A stretch of 9,306 nucleotides of DNA, from positions 1 to 9,306 of the forward strand of contig WLME01000032.1 in assembly GCA_009700365.1 (NCBI GenBank), given 5' to 3'. The notes under the pieces were generated by a model. It ran no database searches, had not been told where the DNA came from, and worked only from the letters and a program-made list of their open reading frames with translations. How positions within the stretch are numbered: position 1 is the first letter of the stretch; the number at the start of each line of letters is the position of its first letter. Source of the stretch: Actinomycetota bacterium (GTDB lineage Bacteria > Actinomycetota > Actinomycetes > Nanopelagicales > Nanopelagicaceae). This document shows positions 6,305-9,306 of the stretch, piece after piece. The translations under genes were made by a program, and so were the position numbers.

Positions 6305-7125
6305 GCGCACGCGCACGTATCGGCAAGAGAATTACATTTGGAATCGGCCTCACCTTGGCATTCGCCTATGTCTTCCCATTCTTCTTAGTATTTGTAAACT
6401 CCCTTAAGTTAAAGCCAGATATTTTGGCCAATCCACTTTCAATTCCAACTCACATCACTTGGGATAATTTCCAACAAGCTCTCACAAAGATGAACTTCTT
6501 CCGATCGCTCACAAACTCCATCATCATTACCGTCTTGAGCGTCTCACTTCTAATCATCTTCTCTTCAATGCTTGCATATTATTTATCGCGCACAAAAATC
6601 AAACTCACAAAATGGATTTTCTTGGTACTGGTGGCCTCGATGATTGTGCCTTTCCAAGCACTGATGATTCCCTTTATGGCGCGCTTCGCCCCATTTGTTT
6701 CACTCAATAATCGAGGCGCACTTATCTTCTTCTATATCGGATTTGGTACAGCGCTATCCACATTTTTGTACCACGGCTTTATCTCGACTATCCCAACAGA
6801 AATCGATGAAGCAGCTTCCATCGATGGAGCATCTGACATGGTTGCATTCTGGAAGATTATTTTTCCTATGATGCGCCCCATCACTGCAACAGTTGCAATC
6901 ATCAATGCTCTTTGGATTTGGAACGACTTCTTGTTGCCGCGGCTTGTATTGACGCAAGATACGCAAACTTTGCCACTTTCTACTTACTTGTTCTATGGAC
7001 AGTATTCAATTGAATACGGTCAAGCTATGGCAGGACTTGTACTTGCAGTTATCCCAATCGTGGTCTTCTACTTAGTGCTCCAAAAGCAGTTCATATCAGG
7101 TATTTCACAGGGCGCTGTTAAATAA
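6301..7125 (+). CDS. Sugar ABC transporter permease, MalG/UgpE type
   Basis: Second membrane subunit, partner of the upstream permease. Six hydrophobic segments are seen (about 11-33, 68-93, 103-124, 138-158, 195-212 and 240-260). The EAA loop is at 167-189, with EIDEAASIDGASDMVAFWKI and a final F-P. SASLANSL-like features appear as RSLTNSIIITVLSV (68-81), and LIPFMARFAPFVSLNNRGA (121-139) and ALWIWNDFLLP (203-213) are typical of MalG-type proteins. It is translationally coupled to the previous gene. No ATP-binding subunit follows, so the complex must use an ATPase encoded elsewhere; actinobacteria commonly share an MsiK-type ATPase. Its TAA (7123-7125) is directly followed by the reverse-strand stop of lacI, with no gap and no hairpin. 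Confidence 0.95.
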   Translation: MSARARIGKRITFGIGLTLAFAYVFPFFLVFVNSLKLKPDILANPLSIPTHITWDNFQQALTKMNFFRSLTNSIIITVLSVSLLIIFSSMLAYYLSRTKIKLTKWIFLVLVASMIVPFQALMIPFMARFAPFVSLNNRGALIFFYIGFGTALSTFLYHGFISTIPTEIDEAASIDGASDMVAFWKIIFPMMRPITATVAIINALWIWNDFLLPRLVLTQDTQTLPLSTYLFYGQYSIEYGQAMAGLVLAVIPIVVFYLVLQKQFISGISQGAVK

Positions 7126-8133
7126 TTAATTAATCTTTAGAACTGAATCACGCACAACTAATTCAGTCGGTACGTTCATCTGCGAGAACTCAACATCAGC
7201 GCTATTTTCGATACGAGCCATTACTTGTGATGCCGCCAATTGACCTAAGAATCGAACAGGTTGAGCCACGGTCGTTAGCCCAATGGTTGAGCCAAACTCG
7301 TGATCGTCATAGCCCACAATAGAAATATCTTGAGGAACCCGCATTCCTTTCTTTTGGAGCGAGCGATAGACGCCAAAGGCCATCTCATCTGACTCACAAA
7401 AAATTGCTGTCGGCAGCTTCTTTCGCGCTAAAAAATCATCCATCGCCAACTCTGCGGTACGACTACTAAAATCGGAGACAACTTCATATGCAGGGTTGAA
7501 TTCAACGCCATGCTTATGTAAAACATTCATGAACCCTTCTTGGCGCTGCCTTGCCACCTTAAAGTCAACAGCCAATTCACGCTGACCAATCATGATTGCG
7601 ATATCGCGATGACCCATATCTACCAAATGTTGTGTTGCAGTTTCTGCGCCTTGGATGTCATCGATAGTTACATATGAGCATCGATCTGTTGGCACACCCA
7701 GCAATGAGACCGGAATTCCTAAACCAAGTATTTTCTCAAACTCTTTCTCGGTCGGCGGAAGCGAAATAACAATAAGCCCATCCACCTTGCCGACCAATTT
7801 GCTCTGCTGAAAAATTCGTTGGCGCGCATCAATCTGAGCAAAGTTATAGAGCAAGAGATCAATTCCCGCTTCGCGCAAAGCTTGCTCAATTCCCGCAATC
7901 GCCTGCGAGAAGTACCATCGAGAAATATAAGGAGCAATCACACCGATCGTATTTGTCTTACTGACTGCGCCCGGTGGAAGCAGATCGGGACGAATTGGAT
8001 AATCTAATTCGCGAGCGGCATCGATGATTTTCTTACGGGTTCTCTCGTTGACATGATGTAACCCGCGCAGAGCGCGTGAAACAGTGGCAGGAGAGACCCC
8101 AGCCTTTGCTGCTATTTCGATGATTCCAGCCAT
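7126..8133 (-). CDS. LacI-family transcriptional repressor, probable regulator of the fructan/oligosaccharide locus
   Basis: DNA-binding sugar-responsive regulator. The N-terminal helix-turn-helix is IIEIAAKAGVSPATVSRALR (4-23), with the recognition helix at about 14-23. The periplasmic-binding-like effector domain starts near TIGVIAPYISRWYF (62-75) and contains GIEQALREAGIDLLLYNF (81-98), VDGLIVI (117-123), GHRDIAIMIG (174-183), PTAIFCESDEMAFGV (241-255), DISIVGYDDHEF (269-280) and TTVAQPV (287-293). The 335 aa length is standard. The hinge (about 44-60, YPIRPDLLPPGAVSKTN) lacks the usual N/S-x-x-A-x-x-L pattern and carries a Pro-Pro-Gly, which is odd for a segment that folds into the minor-groove helix. 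The ATG at 8133 has no Shine-Dalgarno sequence. The gene faces the transporter operon and overlaps its 3' boundary; the shared tandem half-sites suggest both self-control and control of the transporter. The effector is unknown. Confidence 0.94.
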   Translation of the reverse strand: MAGIIEIAAKAGVSPATVSRALRGLHHVNERTRKKIIDAARELDYPIRPDLLPPGAVSKTNTIGVIAPYISRWYFSQAIAGIEQALREAGIDLLLYNFAQIDARQRIFQQSKLVGKVDGLIVISLPPTEKEFEKILGLGIPVSLLGVPTDRCSYVTIDDIQGAETATQHLVDMGHRDIAIMIGQRELAVDFKVARQRQEGFMNVLHKHGVEFNPAYEVVSDFSSRTAELAMDDFLARKKLPTAIFCESDEMAFGVYRSLQKKGMRVPQDISIVGYDDHEFGSTIGLTTVAQPVRFLGQLAASQVMARIENSADVEFSQMNVPTELVVRDSVLKIN

Positions 8134-8142
8134 AAGAGTTCA

Positions 8143-8170
8143 AAGATATGCAAAAAACTGCAAAAATCAA
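8143..8170 (-). promoter_or_regulatory. Probable lacI promoter giving a leaderless mRNA
   Basis: Read on the minus strand: TTGATT (8165-8170) - 16 bp - TATCTT (8143-8148). Only 9 nt separate the -10 from the lacI ATG, so transcription should start about 0-3 nt before the codon. This agrees with the missing ribosome binding site. An 8-bp direct repeat AAGAGTTC (8134-8141 and 8169-8176) flanks the promoter. Confidence 0.55.
8149..8166. promoter_or_regulatory. Candidate autoregulatory operator inside the lacI promoter spacer
   Basis: Two TGCAAAAA half-sites (8149-8156 and 8159-8166) repeat at 10 bp, as at 3870-3887. They fill the spacer between the presumed -35 and -10 elements almost exactly, so a bound repressor would block polymerase. 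The inverted arm seen at 3892-3898 is not present here. Confidence 0.6.
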
Positions 8171-8190
8171 GAGTTCTCAGGGCCAAGGTT

Positions 8191-8217
8191 TTTCACCGTA
8201 ATAGATATGTATATGTA
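8191..8217 (+). promoter_or_regulatory. Weak candidate promoter region for hppA
   Basis: TTTCAC (8191-8196) and an AT-rich stretch with TATGTA (8212-8217, 15-bp spacing) lie upstream of the hppA leader. The ATATGT hexamer occurs twice in tandem at 8205-8216. No combination matches the consensus well; the region is proposed mainly because it is the only AT-rich segment between the divergent genes outside the lacI promoter. Confidence 0.3.
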
Positions 8218-8267
8218 GACTCAGGCAATCTTCGCGCCCCTCCCTCGAATCGGGGCGCCCTGACTCT
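8217..8267 (+). other. Structured 5' leader of hppA
   Basis: A 7-bp GC-rich stem pairs 8234-8240 (GCGCCCC) with 8252-8258 (GGGGCGC) around an 11-nt loop. It stacks directly on an outer stem, TCAGG (8221-8225) with CCTGA (8259-8263), leaving an 8-nt bulge on the 5' side only. After a C-C mismatch, AGA/TCT (8217-8219 with 8265-8267) extends the base. No T-run follows, so it is not a standard terminator. It ends 5 nt before the hppA ribosome binding site. I match it to no known riboswitch class. Confidence 0.5.
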
Positions 8268-8272
8268 CCAAT

Positions 8273-8279
8273 GGAGGAG
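8273..8279 (+). promoter_or_regulatory. Strong ribosome binding site of hppA
   Basis: GGAGGAG lies 5 nt before the ATG at 8285 and fixes that start; the ATG at 8271 is out of frame. It is the strongest Shine-Dalgarno sequence in the window, consistent with an abundant membrane protein. Confidence 0.8.
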
Positions 8280-8284
8280 AACCT

Positions 8285-9306
8285 ATGGGAGCATCAAGCG
8301 CTCTATCGACCGTGCAAGTGACCGGATCAAATCTCAATATCACCTACGTAGTTCTCGCAGTAGCGCTCGGTGCGCTCGCGATTGCCTACGCACTTCGCCA
8401 GCAGGTACTTGCGGCAAGTGATGGCACCGAGAAGATGCGAGAAATTGCTGAAGCTGTCCAAGAAGGTGCAGCCGCATATCTTGCGCGCCAATTCCGCACA
8501 CTTTCATATTTCGTTGGAATCGTCTTCTTCCTATTGTTCGCACTTCCGGCCGACACCACCGCAATCCGCGTGGGCCGCTCAATCTTCTTCCTTTTGGGCG
8601 CAGGATTCTCTGCACTCGTTGGTTACAACGGAATGTGGCTAGCAGTTCGCGCAAACGTTCGCGTTGCCGAAGCTGCTCGCCAGAAGGATGGCACTAAAGC
8701 TGTTCAGATCGCATTCCGCACAGGCGGCGTTGTTGGTATGACAACAGTTGGTCTTGGTTTAGTTGGAGCCTCACTTGTTGTGATTTTGTTCCGCGAAAAT
8801 GCACCAGTTGTACTTGAAGGCTTCGGTTTCGGTGCCGCAATGCTTGCGATGTTTATGCGCGTCTGCGGCGGAATCTTTACCAAGGCTGCCGATGTCGGAG
8901 CAGACCTTGTCGGTAAAGTTGAAAAGGGAATTCCAGAAGATGACCCACGTAACCCAGCAACCATTGCAGATAACGTCGGCGATAACGTCGGTGACTGCGC
9001 CGGTATGGCCGCAGACCTCTTTGAATCATATGCAGTAACGCTCGTTGCAGCGCTCATCTTAGGAAAAGCTGCCTTCGGTAACGAAGGTCTGATCTATCCG
9101 CTGATCGTTCCAGCAATCGGTATCGTCACAGCAGTTATCGGAATCTTTGCAACACGTCTTCGCCCAACCGATAAGTCAGCAATGACAGCGATTAACCGCT
9201 CATTCTTTATGTCAGCGATTATCTCGGCCGGCCTTACTGGTCTTGCCACATTCACATACCTTCCAGGTAAGTTCAACCTTCTTACCAACTACTCACCGTC
9301 AGTTCT
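8285..9306 (+). CDS. hppA: Membrane-bound ion-translocating pyrophosphatase (5' part, cut by window end)
   Basis: Hydrolyses cytoplasmic pyrophosphate and pumps protons (or Na+ in some subfamilies) across the cell membrane. The open frame continues for 340 codons to the window edge without a stop; the full family length is about 700-800 aa, so roughly the first half is present. Signatures are GGIFTKAADVGADLVGKVE (195-213), which includes the pyrophosphate-binding DVGADLVGKVE, then the Asp-rich metal/substrate loop at 219-249 (EDDPRNPATIADNVG, then DNVGDCAGMAADLFES). Membrane segments lie at about 19-37, 72-89, 97-118, 146-168, 178-191, 249-261, 268-290 and 306-324. The residue before GGIFTK is Cys194 (RVCGGIFTK), where I would expect Gly (RVGGGIYTK). 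The GNTTAA/GNTTKA element that separates K+-dependent from K+-independent enzymes lies beyond the window, so the subtype is open. Any DNA shared with lacI control is limited to the 151-bp divergent region. Confidence 0.95.
   Translation, partial: MGASSALSTVQVTGSNLNITYVVLAVALGALAIAYALRQQVLAASDGTEKMREIAEAVQEGAAAYLARQFRTLSYFVGIVFFLLFALPADTTAIRVGRSIFFLLGAGFSALVGYNGMWLAVRANVRVAEAARQKDGTKAVQIAFRTGGVVGMTTVGLGLVGASLVVILFRENAPVVLEGFGFGAAMLAMFMRVCGGIFTKAADVGADLVGKVEKGIPEDDPRNPATIADNVGDNVGDCAGMAADLFESYAVTLVAALILGKAAFGNEGLIYPLIVPAIGIVTAVIGIFATRLRPTDKSAMTAINRSFFMSAIISAGLTGLATFTYLPGKFNLLTNYSPSV

Noticed and set aside
8217..8267. Rho-independent terminator between lacI and hppA
   Set aside because: The stem is not followed by a T-run on either strand, and both neighbouring genes are transcribed away from it or through it as a leader.

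Overview
The window looks like a compact chromosome segment from a moderate-GC actinobacterium. I infer a streamlined planktonic lineage of the Nanopelagicales/acI type, but this is not proven by the sequence. The reasons are an HspR-type heat-shock repressor directly behind dnaJ, an actinobacterial-style LacI regulator, a sugar ABC transporter with no ATPase gene beside it, and very tight gene spacing (4-bp overlaps, a 4-bp convergent gap, and two stop codons that abut).

Layout: (1) 17-1881 (+) holds dnaJ (no zinc finger), hspR and pyrE. The first two overlap by 4 bp and pyrE follows after 15 bp; this is probably the end of a dnaK-grpE-dnaJ-hspR operon that begins upstream. (2) 1886-2536 (-) is a DedA/VTT-family membrane protein, convergent with pyrE. 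(3) 2560-8133 is a fructan/fructo-oligosaccharide (or sucrose) utilisation locus. It contains a cytoplasmic GH32 fructosidase (GTG start), a secreted solute-binding protein, a strong hairpin/terminator, two overlapping inner-membrane permeases, and a convergent LacI-family repressor. (4) 8285-9306 (+) is the 5' part of hppA, a membrane-bound ion-pumping pyrophosphatase, cut by the window end. A 151-bp divergent promoter region separates it from lacI.

How it fits together: the binding protein captures an oligosaccharide outside the membrane and the two permeases import it. They probably borrow a shared MsiK/UgpC-type ATPase encoded elsewhere. The GH32 enzyme has no signal peptide, so it would release fructose inside the cell. 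The LacI protein is the obvious local regulator. Two TGCAAAAA half-sites exactly 10 bp apart occur both in front of the binding-protein gene (3866-3898) and inside the presumed promoter of lacI itself (8149-8166), which suggests repression of both transcription units.

Most genes belong to known families. The less ordinary features are the shared tandem operator, an atypical hinge in the LacI protein, a probably leaderless lacI mRNA, a 17-bp perfect hairpin with a GAAA loop that would set binding protein above permease, a structured hppA leader, and the zinc-finger-less DnaJ next to HspR. I see no mobile element, CRISPR array, tRNA or rRNA, and no clear evidence of an entirely new system.
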